Shown: positions 19,571 through 29,352, counted from the first letter of the stretch. The stretch: 39,430 nucleotides of DNA from Hyphomicrobiales bacterium (GCA_003244015.1 QHBR01000269.1:1-39430); one strand, 5' to 3'. Numbers and translations are program-made. Notes: a model not told the origin generated them from the letters alone.

Positions 19571-21058
19571 ATGAAAGCGATGGACGTCGATGCAACCGTT
19601 CTCGCGCGGCGCGCGAAAATTGTCGCCGCCTTGCGAAGCATTGTTCCCGGCGAAGGCGTCATCGAGCAAGAGACCGGCCGGCGGCCTTACGAAAGCGACG
19701 GCCTGACCGCTTACCGGGCCTTGCCCATGGTCGTCGTTTTGCCAGACAGCGTCGCGCAACTGCGCGCCGTGCTCGCCTATTGTTACGCGCACAATGTGAA
19801 GGTCGTTCCGCGCGGCGCCGGAACCTCGCTCTCTGGCGGCGCCCTGCCGCTCGAAGACGGCGTTTTGCTTTCGATGATGAAATTCAACAAGGTCAAGGAG
19901 ATCGATTTCGACAACCGCTTTGCCGTCGTCGAGCCTGGCGTCACCAATCTCGCGATTACCCGGGCGGTCGAGGCGCAAGGCTTTTATTATGCGCCTGATC
20001 CCTCCTCGCAAATCGCGTGCTCGATCGGCGGCAATGTCGCGGAAAATTCGGGCGGCGTGCACTGCCTCAAATACGGCCTCACCACCAATAATGTCCTGGG
20101 CTGCGAGATGGTGCTGATGACCGGCGAGGTCATAAGGCTCGGCGGACGCCATCTCGACCAAGCGGGCTACGATCTGCTCGCTCTTGTCATCGGCTCGGAG
20201 GGAATGCTCGGCGTCGTGACCGAGGTAACGGTACGCATTTTGCGCGCGCCAGAATCTGCCCGCGCCTTGCTGATTGCATTCGACTCCAGCGAATCGGCGG
20301 GGGCCTGCGTCGCCGGCATTATCGCAGCCGGCATTATTCCGGGCGGCATGGAAATGATGGACAAGCCCGCGATCCAGGCGGCGGAAGATTTTGTCCATGT
20401 CGGCTATCCGCGCGAGGCTGAGGCGCTGTTGATCGTCGAGCTCGACGGCCCTCCGGTCGAAGTAGATCATCTCGTTTCGCTCGTCGAGAAGATCGCTCTC
20501 GCCCATGGCGTTTCAAACTGCCGGATTTCCGCCTCCGAGGCCGAGCGCCACGCGTTCTGGGCCGGACGCAAGGCGGCTTTCCCGGCGGTCGGCCGCCTCT
20601 CGCCCGATTATTATTGCATGGACGGCACGATCCCGCGCAAGCAATTGGCAAAAGTTCTCACAGGGATCCGGGAATTATCGGAGCGCCATGGCTTGCGCGT
20701 CGCCAATGTCTTTCACGCGGGCGACGGTAATTTGCATCCTTTGATCCTCTATGACGCCAACAATCCCAGCGAACTTTTACGTGCGGAAGAATTTGGCGCG
20801 GATATTTTGCGGCTTTGTGTGAAGCATGGCGGCGTGTTGACCGGCGAGCATGGCGTCGGCGTCGAGAAACGCGACCTGATGCCAGAAATGTTCAACGACA
20901 TCGATCTCGCCCAGCAAATCAACGTCAAATGCGCGTTTGATGCAAAGCAACTCCTTAATCCTGGAAAAGTCTTTCCGACGCTCCATCGCTGCGCGGAGCT
21001 AGGCCAGATGCATGTGCATGGCGGGCAATTGCGGTTCCCGGATATTCCGAGGTTTTAG
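19571..21058 (+). CDS. glcD: FAD-linked oxidase, glycolate oxidase subunit GlcD
   Basis: VVPRGAGTSLSGGALPLEDGVLLSMMKFNKV, GGVHCLKYGLTTNNVLG, VANVFHAGDGNLHPLILYD, GVLTGEHGVGVEKRDLM. Confidence 0.93.
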   Translation: MKAMDVDATVLARRAKIVAALRSIVPGEGVIEQETGRRPYESDGLTAYRALPMVVVLPDSVAQLRAVLAYCYAHNVKVVPRGAGTSLSGGALPLEDGVLLSMMKFNKVKEIDFDNRFAVVEPGVTNLAITRAVEAQGFYYAPDPSSQIACSIGGNVAENSGGVHCLKYGLTTNNVLGCEMVLMTGEVIRLGGRHLDQAGYDLLALVIGSEGMLGVVTEVTVRILRAPESARALLIAFDSSESAGACVAGIIAAGIIPGGMEMMDKPAIQAAEDFVHVGYPREAEALLIVELDGPPVEVDHLVSLVEKIALAHGVSNCRISASEAERHAFWAGRKAAFPAVGRLSPDYYCMDGTIPRKQLAKVLTGIRELSERHGLRVANVFHAGDGNLHPLILYDANNPSELLRAEEFGADILRLCVKHGGVLTGEHGVGVEKRDLMPEMFNDIDLAQQINVKCAFDAKQLLNPGKVFPTLHRCAELGQMHVHGGQLRFPDIPRF

Positions 21059-21071
21059 CCGTGTGTTGTCG

Positions 21072-21121
21072 CGCCGATCGTACCAAAACGTTTCACGTGA
21101 AACGTTTTGGTACGATCGGCG
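21072..21121. promoter_or_regulatory. 50-bp perfect palindrome containing a parS-like core GTTTCACGTGAAAC
   Basis: CGCCGATCGTACCAAAACGTTTCAC|GTGAAACGTTTTGGTACGATCGGCG; every position pairs. The central 14 bp match the parS consensus TGTTnCACGTGnAACA except its two outermost bases. Confidence 0.75.
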
Positions 21122-21335
21122 GACGGGGCAAATATACTTTCGCAAGGCGGCGGCGAAGTGCGGCGCGGGGATTTGGAGCGAGCGAAATAATGCGCTAGTA
21201 TCTAACTTTCGTCCTGGTATTTTTTAAAAATTTTCTTTCCGGCTAGACCAGAACCGAGCCTGCGCGGCGGTTAGTTGTTGGCAAGCGCGAGGCATGTCCG
21301 GGATTGGGATGATGCAACGATGAGGAGGAATGACG

Positions 21336-21476
21336 ATGGACCGGATCTTGTTGATCGGCGGGGCAATGGTCGCGGTTGGGATTGCATTGGCGGCGGTTTT
21401 TATGCTCGTCGCCCGTCATGGAGCGACATTCGAGATGCTCGAAGATAGCGTTGTGCGCTGGATCGGGAAGGTGTGA
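21336..21476 (+). CDS. small single-TM protein (46 aa)
   Basis: MDRILLIGGAMVAVGIALAAVFMLVARHGATFEMLEDSVVRWIGKV*, preceded by GAGGAGGA. Confidence 0.45.
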   Translation: MDRILLIGGAMVAVGIALAAVFMLVARHGATFEMLEDSVVRWIGKV

Positions 21477-21492
21477 GCGACTGTCGTTCTGG

Positions 21493-21960
21493 TCAACCGA
21501 TTTGCCATGCTGATTTCGTTCGAACAAAAGCGTTGAGGATTGTCAGGAGCTGACGGAGGCAGGCGATGATGGCGACCTTTTTTGGCGTGCCGCGCTGGAC
21601 AAGGCGCTGATAGGTTTTTTAACCACGGGGTTGTGCCGGATTGCGACGAGGCCCGCCATGGACAGGAAGTTGCGGACGGAAGTTCTTCCGCCTGCGAGCA
21701 TTCGGCGGCCGCGCCATGCGCCGGAATCGCAATTGAACGGCGCGACGCCGACAAGGGCAGCGAGTTTTCGGCAGTCGAGGCCGCAAAGTTCCGGCAGATC
21801 GGCGATGCGGGTTCTGGCGGCAACGGGACCTACGCCTGGCACGGAGGTGAGGAGGTCTTCCGCCTCGCGCCAGGCGGGCGAGGCGCGCACGCCCGCGGCG
21901 ACGTCGGCGAGTTCCTTTTCGAGGAAGGCGACATGGCGGCTCCCTTCGAGCCGTTTCGCA
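21493..21960 (-). pseudogene. IS110-family transposase C-terminal remnant
   Basis: RHVAFLEKELADVAAGVRASPAWREAEDLLTSVPGVGPVAAR...ELCGLDCRKLAALVGVAPFNCDSGAWRGRRMLAGGRTSVRNFLSMAGLVAIRHNPVVK, then frame change at A6 (21615-21620), then TYQRLVQRGTPKKVAIIACLRQLLTILNAFVRTKSAW. Confidence 0.85.
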
Positions 21961-22395
21961 GAGATGCCGCATCCTGTGATTGTTTAACGGTTCCAGGGTT
22001 CGGCGGCCCGAGCAACAGCTGTTCCAGCAAGATACGCCCCATACGCTTTGGAGCGAAAATTATAGGAGAGCATCGTGCGGGAAATCCGCAGGCTACGTTC
22101 GACGTGGCGGGGGCTAAAAACGGGCCGTGGTCGAGATGACGTGACACTCGCAAACGAAAGAGCGAGACAACGGGAACATGAACTTCGATCCAAACCGGCG
22201 CACCAGCCCTCGACCCTAGCGGAAGGCCGGCACCGTTGGCGCATTGCCATTCAGAGCTACGCGTACTTCAAGGAGAAGGTAAAAGCATCAATGCTTTTTT
22301 TGCCGCGCAACGCTCAAAAAATCCGCTCATTCAGCCACAAGAACACGCTCAAATACACCGCCTGAAATGCCTATCGACTATGAGCTGATTAATAC

Positions 22396-23079
22396 TTACT
22401 CGGGCTTGCGGAATAAGGCCCTGCCCACGATACCGGCCACCACGGCGCCAGAGACCGGCGCCAGCCAAAAGAACCAAAGCTGATCGACATATGCTTTGCC
22501 GGCGAAGATCGCCGGTCTGGTGCTGCGCGCGGGATTGACCGAGCCGTTGGTGACCGGAATGGCTATGAGGAGAACGAGGGTCAAGGTGAGCCCGATCGCG
22601 AGCGGCGCGAAGCCCGCCGACGTTGCCCCCAGAACGACCAGCACAAAAAAGAAAGTAAGAAGAGTCTCGATGATGGCGCAGGAAAGAAGATTGTATTGAC
22701 CGGGGCTCAAATCGCCGTAGCCGTTCGAGGCGAAACCGCCAAGCACAAAACCCGGGTCGCCTTCCGCCACGATTTTGAGCACCGCCGCGGCGGCGATCGC
22801 CCCGGTAACCTGGAAAACGATGTAAGGAATGACATCGCTGAATGGAACCCGGTTTCCGGCCCATAGGCCTATCGTGATTGCCGGGTTGAAGTGAGCGCCG
22901 GAAATATGCCCGACCGCATAGGCCATCGTCACCACGGTGAGGCCGAAGGCCAGCGCGACGCCGAGAAAGCCTATTCCGAATTGAGGATAGGCGGCGGCGA
23001 TGACCGCGCTGCCGCAGCCGCCGAAGGTTAGCCAAAAAGTACCGAGAAATTCAGCGACCGCGCGCTTGCCAAGATTCAT
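22396..23079 (-). CDS. aqpZ: aquaporin Z
   Basis: [18 protein letters not shown] and [16 protein letters not shown] (two NPA motifs), six TMs; start at [14 protein letters not shown]. Confidence 0.95.
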   Translation of the reverse strand: MNLGKRAVAEFLGTFWLTFGGCGSAVIAAAYPQFGIGFLGVALAFGLTVVTMAYAVGHISGAHFNPAITIGLWAGNRVPFSDVIPYIVFQVTGAIAAAAVLKIVAEGDPGFVLGGFASNGYGDLSPGQYNLLSCAIIETLLTFFFVLVVLGATSAGFAPLAIGLTLTLVLLIAIPVTNGSVNPARSTRPAIFAGKAYVDQLWFFWLAPVSGAVVAGIVGRALFRKPE

Positions 23080-23387
23080 TGGGTAAATCCTCCATCTGGG
23101 ACGAATATCCAGGACGAAAACGTTTTGCCGCTGCGAAAGACGACGGCCGCCTTGGACGGGCTTGGCGTCATGAATGCGGCCGCCCCCGGCCGGGCGGCGA
23201 TCATTTTCTCCTTCGCAATGGGGGCAGCGGCCTGGGTTATTCATCTCCCTCTTTCGCGCCCGTGCCAGCCGCTTAAGCTGACGCATTTTTATAGCCGTTT
23301 TCATTTCGCTCGTCGAGCCTGTCTTGAGCGCGGCAAAGAAAAAATCGGGTGCGCCGCGATTTTGCTCCCATTCGCGGGGTTTTTTAT

Positions 23388-24194
23388 TTACTCGCTGCCG
23401 GCGAGCCTCGTCGAGAAATAGGCAATCGTCCGCGCATAGACGTCGGCCTTGTTCCATTCCTTGATGACGGCGAAATTGGCCGATCCCGGGGTCCACGCAC
23501 CGCCACGTTGCCAGCCATAACTGCGAAGGAAATTAGCGGTCGAGGCCAAAACGTCGGGCGCGCTATGAATGAGATCGCGGCGGCCGTTGCCGTCGAAGTC
23601 GACCGCAAATTTAAGATAGGACGAAGGCATGAATTGGGTCTGGCCGACTTCGCCGGCCCACGCGCCGCGCGTGCTTTGCGACAGGTCGCCGCGCTGAACG
23701 AGCCGCAAGGCGTCCATGAGTTCCGTCTGGAACATGTCGGAGCGGCGGCAATCGTAGGCAAGCGTCGCCAGCGCACGTAACGTCGGCGTGTTGCCGGAAA
23801 CCGCGCCGAAATCCGTCTCGAGCCCCCAGATCGCGACGATCACGGGGGCGGGCACGCCATAGGTCTGTTCGATCCGGGCAAAGGTCGCGGCGTATTGCTT
23901 CATTAAGCTCGCGCCCCGGCGAAGACGGTTGGCATTTACCATGCGGCTCGCGAATTGCTCGAAACTCTGCCGGAAGACACGTTGGCCATGATCCTTCGCG
24001 ACGATCCCCGGATCGTAGGCGACGCCATCGAGCGCCCCGATCGCCGATGGAGAAATGCCGCTAGCCGCGGCCTCCCTCTTGAAGCTCGCGAGCCAAGCGT
24101 CGAATCCCGCCGGATCGCGGCAGGTTGCGGCTTCAACGGGAGCAAGCCACAGGAAGCAAACGATCAAACCCAAAAAGCGTATAATCGATCGCAT
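23388..24194 (-). CDS. lytic murein transglycosylase (MltB family)
   Basis: [95 protein letters not shown]. Confidence 0.92.
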   Translation of the reverse strand: MRSIIRFLGLIVCFLWLAPVEAATCRDPAGFDAWLASFKREAAASGISPSAIGALDGVAYDPGIVAKDHGQRVFRQSFEQFASRMVNANRLRRGASLMKQYAATFARIEQTYGVPAPVIVAIWGLETDFGAVSGNTPTLRALATLAYDCRRSDMFQTELMDALRLVQRGDLSQSTRGAWAGEVGQTQFMPSSYLKFAVDFDGNGRRDLIHSAPDVLASTANFLRSYGWQRGGAWTPGSANFAVIKEWNKADVYARTIAYFSTRLAGSE

Positions 24195-24586
24195 GAAAAC
24201 GACTCCAGCTGAAAAGCAAGAAGGACTATTCCTCGGGACGACGCCTGCGCAAGATTGCGGGCAGCGCTCGCGAGAGGTGCCGGCGCCCGATTTCGTTCAA
24301 GGCGGGCACGATCCCATCGTTAGCATGGGTGATTTGGTATTTGAACAGGGCTCTTGTGGGTTGCCCAGGATGATTTGATGAATAGCTCGAACTGCTTGAA
24401 CTAACTGGAATATTCTGATTCGAATAAGGTTTTCTGATGCGGCGAGGCCTTGGCGATGCAATTGCAGACGATTTTGCGGGCTTGTTCGCGGCCCGCGCGG
24501 CAAAACGGGGACGCGCTGTCGATAGCTAATTAAGTTGGCCGGTTTTGGTAGCACATCATATGTCCGCTTCTTCTGTTTTTGTTCTC

Positions 24587-24632
24587 CTGTGGGAATGTGG
24601 TCAAGGCTCTTGCCTTGTCCACATTTCCACAG
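24587..24632. repeat. large imperfect hairpin (21-bp stem, 2 mismatches, 4-nt loop)
   Basis: CTGTGGGAATGTGGTCAAGGC-TCTT-GCCTTGTCCACATTTCCACAG. Confidence 0.85.
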
Positions 24633-24650
24633 GCCGGCCGCCGAGCGGAT

Positions 24651-25065
24651 TCAAGCGGCTTTTCGTTCTGGCGCCGGGACGCCTGTTTTGTCGTAGCGCC
24701 CAAGGCATCGCGGCCCGTGGAAAACGGCGGAGTCTCCGCAAGGATATTGGCGCACCTTCACCCGCGCCTTGACGAACTGGGCGCGCAGCGGGCTTGTCCC
24801 AGATTTGCAGCTTGAGCCGGTTGAACGGCACGCAATTGCCGTTGCCGGCCTGCCGCTCCCCCTGAACGCATAAAATCTAAGCCAGATCGACGCCGGGGAT
24901 CGCCACGAAGGCCGAGCCCGCCTGCGCGGCCGCAACCGCGAATTTTGCATTATGCGCCGGAATATAGACCTCGCGCAGGAACAAGTTCGCCGCCTCGACC
25001 GTGACGATTCCGTTGAGCGCCAGTTCCTTGACCAGCCGATCCTGCAAGGTCTGGGACACCCGCGT
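24651..25065 (-). pseudogene. ISNCY-family transposase remnant (internally deleted, frameshifted)
   Basis: Pieces: LQDRLVKELALNGIVTVEAANLFLREVYIPAHNAKFAVAAAQAGSAFVAIPGVDLA*, then NRLKLQIWDK / SPLRAQFVKARVKVRQYPCGDSAVFHGPRCLGRYD in other frames. Together they resemble the C-terminal half of an ISNCY-type transposase, recognised from memory. Confidence 0.7.
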
Positions 25066-25094
25066 CCTTTCGCCCGCGCGCCTAGCCCGCCGCT

Positions 25095-25126
25095 CGCATA
25101 GGGCGTCCTTGCGGACGCCCTATGCG
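25095..25126. terminator. perfect 14-bp stem-loop (possible terminator or repeat hairpin; no T tract)
   Basis: CGCATAGGGCGTCC-TTGC-GGACGCCCTATGCG, downstream of the flippase stop. Confidence 0.5.
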
Positions 25127-25169
25127 GAGAGTAGGCCGCGATAGGCAGAAATCCAGGTCCATCGGTGAC

Positions 25170-26483
25170 TCACCAGAACGCGACAAAAATACCGGCGGCA
25201 GTGGCGCAACAGACCAGACTGTATAGCCGAATCGATACCGCATCTTTATAGTGGCGAGCCGCACCCTCGCCGTAGCCCAGCAAGCAAATGAGCGCCGCGC
25301 CGGCAAGAATCCATGAAGCAGCCAAGATGCCCCCGAGCGGGAGCAGAAGTACCAGCGCACCGCAGGTGAACGCGAGGGCAGCGATCTGGGTGCCAACTCG
25401 CCAACGAATCTGTCCCGACGCAACCAGTTGCAAGCCATAGGCGGACCCGAGAACTTTCAGCATGAGAAAGACGCCGACGCCGGGCCAGAGCGGCCGGACG
25501 GCATCATAGGCCGGACCGAAAACGATCGGGGTGGCAAGCCGGCCGAAGACGATCACGCCGAGACCGGCGACAATGCCGAGGGCAAAGAACTCCATGTTCA
25601 TGCGCCTCGCCAGGGACCGGTAGTCGTCCACCTTTCCGTTCGTATGGAGACTGGCCAGCGGAGGCATATAGACCGTCGCCAACATGCCCACGATCGGTAT
25701 GGCGTTCTGCACGAGCCGGGTCACCACCACATAGCGGCCGACGGAAGCGGTGTCGACGAAGAAGGCAATGATCACCACGTCGATCTGACTGGTGGCATTC
25801 GACAGAATGAGATCGACGGCATACACCTTCGCCGCAACCAGAAGAGCGAGCCCGTCGCGAAAGATCCCGCGTGCCGTCGTCCGGAATCCGGCCAGGGTTT
25901 CCCGGATCGCGTGGAGCGCCGCAACGAGATAAAGAGCCCGTCCGGCCGCGAAGGAAAGCGCCGTGAGCAGCACGTCGCGGGTCACGATCGCCGCGACGAC
26001 CACCAGGGCGACGGAGACGATGGTCGTCCACGCTACGATGATCATTTCCCTGTCGAACAACGACCGGACGCGCAGACCGATCAGGGCGTGGTCGGCGGTC
26101 GCCGCCAAGAAGTAGCCGATGATGGTGAGCGCGGCCGCGCGTTCCTCGTGGGCCGAAAGTCCCAATAGATGCACCCAGACCAAACAGGGCAGAAGGAGCA
26201 TTGCACTGAGGAACGCTTTGACAATCACGTCGAGCGATATCAGCACGTCGCGCCGCTCCGGCTTGGCACTGCCCCAACGCATGACATAGGTGTTCATGCC
26301 GAAATCCGACACGAACGAAGCCAGGGCCGCGACCGTGATAGCGGAACCAACGACCCCGAACTGATGCGGACCGAGGAACCGCACCTGGACAAGAAACGTT
26401 ATCAGCCCCCCCCCGAGCCGCAGAAACGTTGTCAGGACAGCAAAGAATTTCGACCAATGGATCGAACGTGAGGCTCTCGTCAT
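25170..26483 (-). CDS. oligosaccharide flippase family protein (Wzx-like)
   Basis: Many TM segments; FLRLGGGLITFLVQVRFLGPHQFGVVGSAITVAALASFVSDFGMNTYVMR; YVVVTRLVQNAIPIVGMLATVYMP. Confidence 0.8.
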   Translation of the reverse strand: MTRASRSIHWSKFFAVLTTFLRLGGGLITFLVQVRFLGPHQFGVVGSAITVAALASFVSDFGMNTYVMRWGSAKPERRDVLISLDVIVKAFLSAMLLLPCLVWVHLLGLSAHEERAAALTIIGYFLAATADHALIGLRVRSLFDREMIIVAWTTIVSVALVVVAAIVTRDVLLTALSFAAGRALYLVAALHAIRETLAGFRTTARGIFRDGLALLVAAKVYAVDLILSNATSQIDVVIIAFFVDTASVGRYVVVTRLVQNAIPIVGMLATVYMPPLASLHTNGKVDDYRSLARRMNMEFFALGIVAGLGVIVFGRLATPIVFGPAYDAVRPLWPGVGVFLMLKVLGSAYGLQLVASGQIRWRVGTQIAALAFTCGALVLLLPLGGILAASWILAGAALICLLGYGEGAARHYKDAVSIRLYSLVCCATAAGIFVAFW

Positions 26484-27943
26484 CGCGCGGGAGCCGCCGA
26501 TCGAACACCATTTCGCGCGCCCCCGGCCCGTAAGGGTCTGCTCATGCCATAGCCGAGGCAGAGGGCTGCGACAAATTCCAGCAATTCGCTGGTGAACGGC
26601 GACGACGCGGTCGAAATCGCCAAGATCAGCAGCAGTAACGCGAGGCACAAACGGCGCAAGGCCTCATCGGTGGAGGTTGCATTCGGATCACGATAGAAAA
26701 GATATACGCTACAGGACACTAGGAAAAGCAGGAAAAAGATGACGCCCAGCGCACCGCCCTCGGCAACGTACTTTGCCCAGCCCATATCCATGAGGAAGCT
26801 CGGAAATTCCGGACTTCCTCCATAAAGCAAATAGATCCCATAATCGTAATACAGTTGGCTGTAGTTGCCAAATTGGGCGGAGGCCGCGCTTCCGAAAGTC
26901 CCCCCTCCCGATCCGAGCGGGAAATGCTCGGCCGCGATGCGGAAGGACGCGTCCGTCATGCCGGCGCGTACATTGTCAATGGAATTGCTGCCGTAGAACA
27001 TGCCGACATGATCCAAGATGGCGGTCCCCAGCTCCGTAAAGTTAAGCACGAAAGCCGCAACGCCCGCCAGCGCCGCAAGTCCCACGCCGAGCGAAAGAAA
27101 TCCTGAGCGGTTCGGACGAAAGATAATCAGGAGGCCGACAAAGCCACCCACTATCTCCTTGAACGACAAAAGGCGACAGAGGAGCATGACAAACAGCGCG
27201 CAGAGCACAAGGTCAAGCGTCCGCTTCCGCAGCCGGTAACGCGTTGCGGCCGCAAAGACGCCGAAGGCATTGAGCCATGCGACTTCGATGTGGTGCAAGA
27301 AAAGCCCTTGCGGCTGCACAAAAGCACCCTTCACTTCCAGCGTACCGCCCTTGATGCTCACGCCCGTGTTCAGATCGTAGAAAATGAAGGGAATGTTGAT
27401 CAGGCACAGAATGATGATCAGAATAGCAAGACTTTCAAATACCTGCGTCGCGCTGCCCGTCTTCTGGAAAAGCCATGCAAAAGCAAAGGTCATAATGGCG
27501 AGCTTGGAATCAAGAAAAATAGTTAGTATTGCGGAAATTGGTTGGGAAACACCCTTATTGGGGACAATAATCGCTCCGAGCATAAGAACCGCGCAGAAAC
27601 CAAGCATAGACAGGGCGGGCAGCCAAGACCTCGGGTCTTGGAGATACAAAAAGGCGAGGGGTAGCACAATAAGGCACGTGATTTTATCGAGCAGCGAAGT
27701 TTCGTACTCCTGAGCTAACGCCAGTCTGATGTAGTGGATTGCCAAATAGAGATTGAAGAACCAGATCGTCGCTAATGCGCCGGAACGCATGACCGGCTTG
27801 TCGCGCCGCAAGCCTTTGCGAACGGAGCGCACGTCCGGATCGGACAGCGGCCCTCTGACAACCCCATAATTTGTTAGTTTGCGCAGGTTCACATCCCTAT
27901 GCAGCATATTCGTTGAGGTCAGCGATGCTTCGATTCGAGGCAA
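26480..27943 (-). CDS. O-antigen ligase / polysaccharide polymerase-like membrane protein (Wzy-like)
   Basis: About 10 TM segments, with an extended loop containing FRIAAEHFPLGSGGGTFGS (typical of O-antigen ligase/polymerase proteins); 4-bp overlap with the flippase start. Confidence 0.7.
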   Translation of the reverse strand: MPRIEASLTSTNMLHRDVNLRKLTNYGVVRGPLSDPDVRSVRKGLRRDKPVMRSGALATIWFFNLYLAIHYIRLALAQEYETSLLDKITCLIVLPLAFLYLQDPRSWLPALSMLGFCAVLMLGAIIVPNKGVSQPISAILTIFLDSKLAIMTFAFAWLFQKTGSATQVFESLAILIIILCLINIPFIFYDLNTGVSIKGGTLEVKGAFVQPQGLFLHHIEVAWLNAFGVFAAATRYRLRKRTLDLVLCALFVMLLCRLLSFKEIVGGFVGLLIIFRPNRSGFLSLGVGLAALAGVAAFVLNFTELGTAILDHVGMFYGSNSIDNVRAGMTDASFRIAAEHFPLGSGGGTFGSAASAQFGNYSQLYYDYGIYLLYGGSPEFPSFLMDMGWAKYVAEGGALGVIFFLLFLVSCSVYLFYRDPNATSTDEALRRLCLALLLLILAISTASSPFTSELLEFVAALCLGYGMSRPLRAGGARNGVRSAAPAR

Positions 27944-28998
27944 CGTAACAATATCTGCCTGAACGCGGAAAAATAGTCATGCGGTGTGAATGTGGCCGCA
28001 TATTGCTTTGCAGACACCGTGAGCGCGGTTCGCCGCTCCTCCGGTTCATTCATAAGATTTTCGATTGCTCTGGCGAGCGCAGCTGGATGCCCGGCCTCCA
28101 CGGCGATCGCGGTCACGCCATCGATCAGAGACCCCTCCAACCCCAGCACATCGGAAGCAACGACAGGGACCCCGGCCGCGATCGCGGCCGCGAGTCGACT
28201 CTGGCCGTTACTCTTCAAAGTCTCCTTAAGGCAAAGGGCACAGATCGCGGCGCCAGCAAGGAGTCGTTGATATTCGACGACGGTGATTTCGCGGAAAACT
28301 GTTGCACGCCCGTTCTTGTTGAGAGCGGTAACGCGCGGAAGGTCCTTGCCCGAGCACGCGACGATGAGAGGCCAATTTCCGAAATGCGCCGCTTCGAAAA
28401 GCGTCTTATAATCACAGCCATTGCGCCCGCCGGCGAAGACATATCCGCCTCTCGTCGCGCTGGTCGGATTCGAGCGCAACATTGCCTTGGTGGGAATGCA
28501 ACTCCCGTTGTGGACCTTGCTGTCCCACTCTGAAAGCGGCCACAGAACCACATGGAGCACGTCGTCCGGAAGGCCGTAGCGCTCCATGAATATCTGTCGC
28601 TCCCGGTTTGTGAAAACCTGAGCGGCTACAACGGACGCCCGCATACAGGGCCCGATGACATATTTGTAGACAAAGAGAATGGCCGCCGCGACGATGGGAC
28701 CTTTCTTCCCAACCTCGATATCGATGCACTCGAAAATGAAGATGTTGCGATTGCGCAAGATCGCCTGCAGGACACAGATCAGGCGCCCATACCGAAACCA
28801 ATCCGGCGCAATGAGCGAGAAATCCCGGCCGAGCCAGATCAGAAGCAGTGCCCGCAAGACGGAAAAGCGCAGAAGAAAACGCGCAAAGCGCGGTCCAATC
28901 TTTTCCTCAGCGTATTTCTCGAACGGGCACGCTATGCCATCCAGTTCCGAAAAATACCAAAAGTCGCACAATACCTGCTTTTTTTTGATATTTGGCAT
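27919..28998 (-). CDS. glycosyltransferase family 1/4-like protein
   Basis: GGYVFAGGRNGCDYKTLFEAA...; C-terminal QSRLAAAIAAGVPVVASDVLGLEGSLIDGVTAIAVEAGHPAALARAIENLMNEPEERRTL-type GT-B region. Confidence 0.75.
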   Translation of the reverse strand: MPNIKKKQVLCDFWYFSELDGIACPFEKYAEEKIGPRFARFLLRFSVLRALLLIWLGRDFSLIAPDWFRYGRLICVLQAILRNRNIFIFECIDIEVGKKGPIVAAAILFVYKYVIGPCMRASVVAAQVFTNRERQIFMERYGLPDDVLHVVLWPLSEWDSKVHNGSCIPTKAMLRSNPTSATRGGYVFAGGRNGCDYKTLFEAAHFGNWPLIVACSGKDLPRVTALNKNGRATVFREITVVEYQRLLAGAAICALCLKETLKSNGQSRLAAAIAAGVPVVASDVLGLEGSLIDGVTAIAVEAGHPAALARAIENLMNEPEERRTALTVSAKQYAATFTPHDYFSAFRQILLRCLESKHR

Positions 28999-29352
28999 CC
29001 TTGAATCAGCTCCCCTCGGTTAAACTACGCGCGATGGCTTGCTTTTGGCGCACGCCAAGCGTTACCGTGCGCATACGCCATCATGCTCGACAAAGGGCCC
29101 ACAGGAAGTTAACCAACACGCGTTCGACCCCCCCGCCATCAGAGCAATCGAGGGTTCAAGTTACGTGTCATACGTCGCTTAACAACGACGAATGCAATCC
29201 TAGAAACTTTGATTGAAATCATGACACACGCGACGATCGAAGTCCACCCCCAAGCAGGCCCGCCCACGACGAGGAACTCAGGTTAATCAGGATTTTGCCG
29301 TGACGAAGCGGAGCTGATTGGTCCGGCGCTCGGAACCGAACCGGGCGCCAGC

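Noticed and set aside
19274-20506. Long minus-strand ORF (410 aa) opposite glcD and bufC
   Set aside because: It is a shadow ORF of the well-supported plus-strand genes; its sequence is charge- and Arg-rich with no family signature, as expected antisense to high-GC coding DNA.
21493-21960. Programmed -1 frameshifting in the IS110 fragment at A6
   Set aside because: The element is 5'-truncated, and IS110 elements are not generally known to use such frameshifting; slippage or decay is simpler.
22281-22301. AAAAGCAT-CA-ATGCTTTT-TTT as intrinsic terminator
   Set aside because: The stem is A/T-rich and short, and no well-supported plus-strand gene ends just upstream; too weak to list as a feature.
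25428-26471. Plus-strand ORFs opposite the flippase gene
   Set aside because: Composition is typical antisense noise (His/Asp/Arg-rich), and the minus-strand TM protein is convincing.
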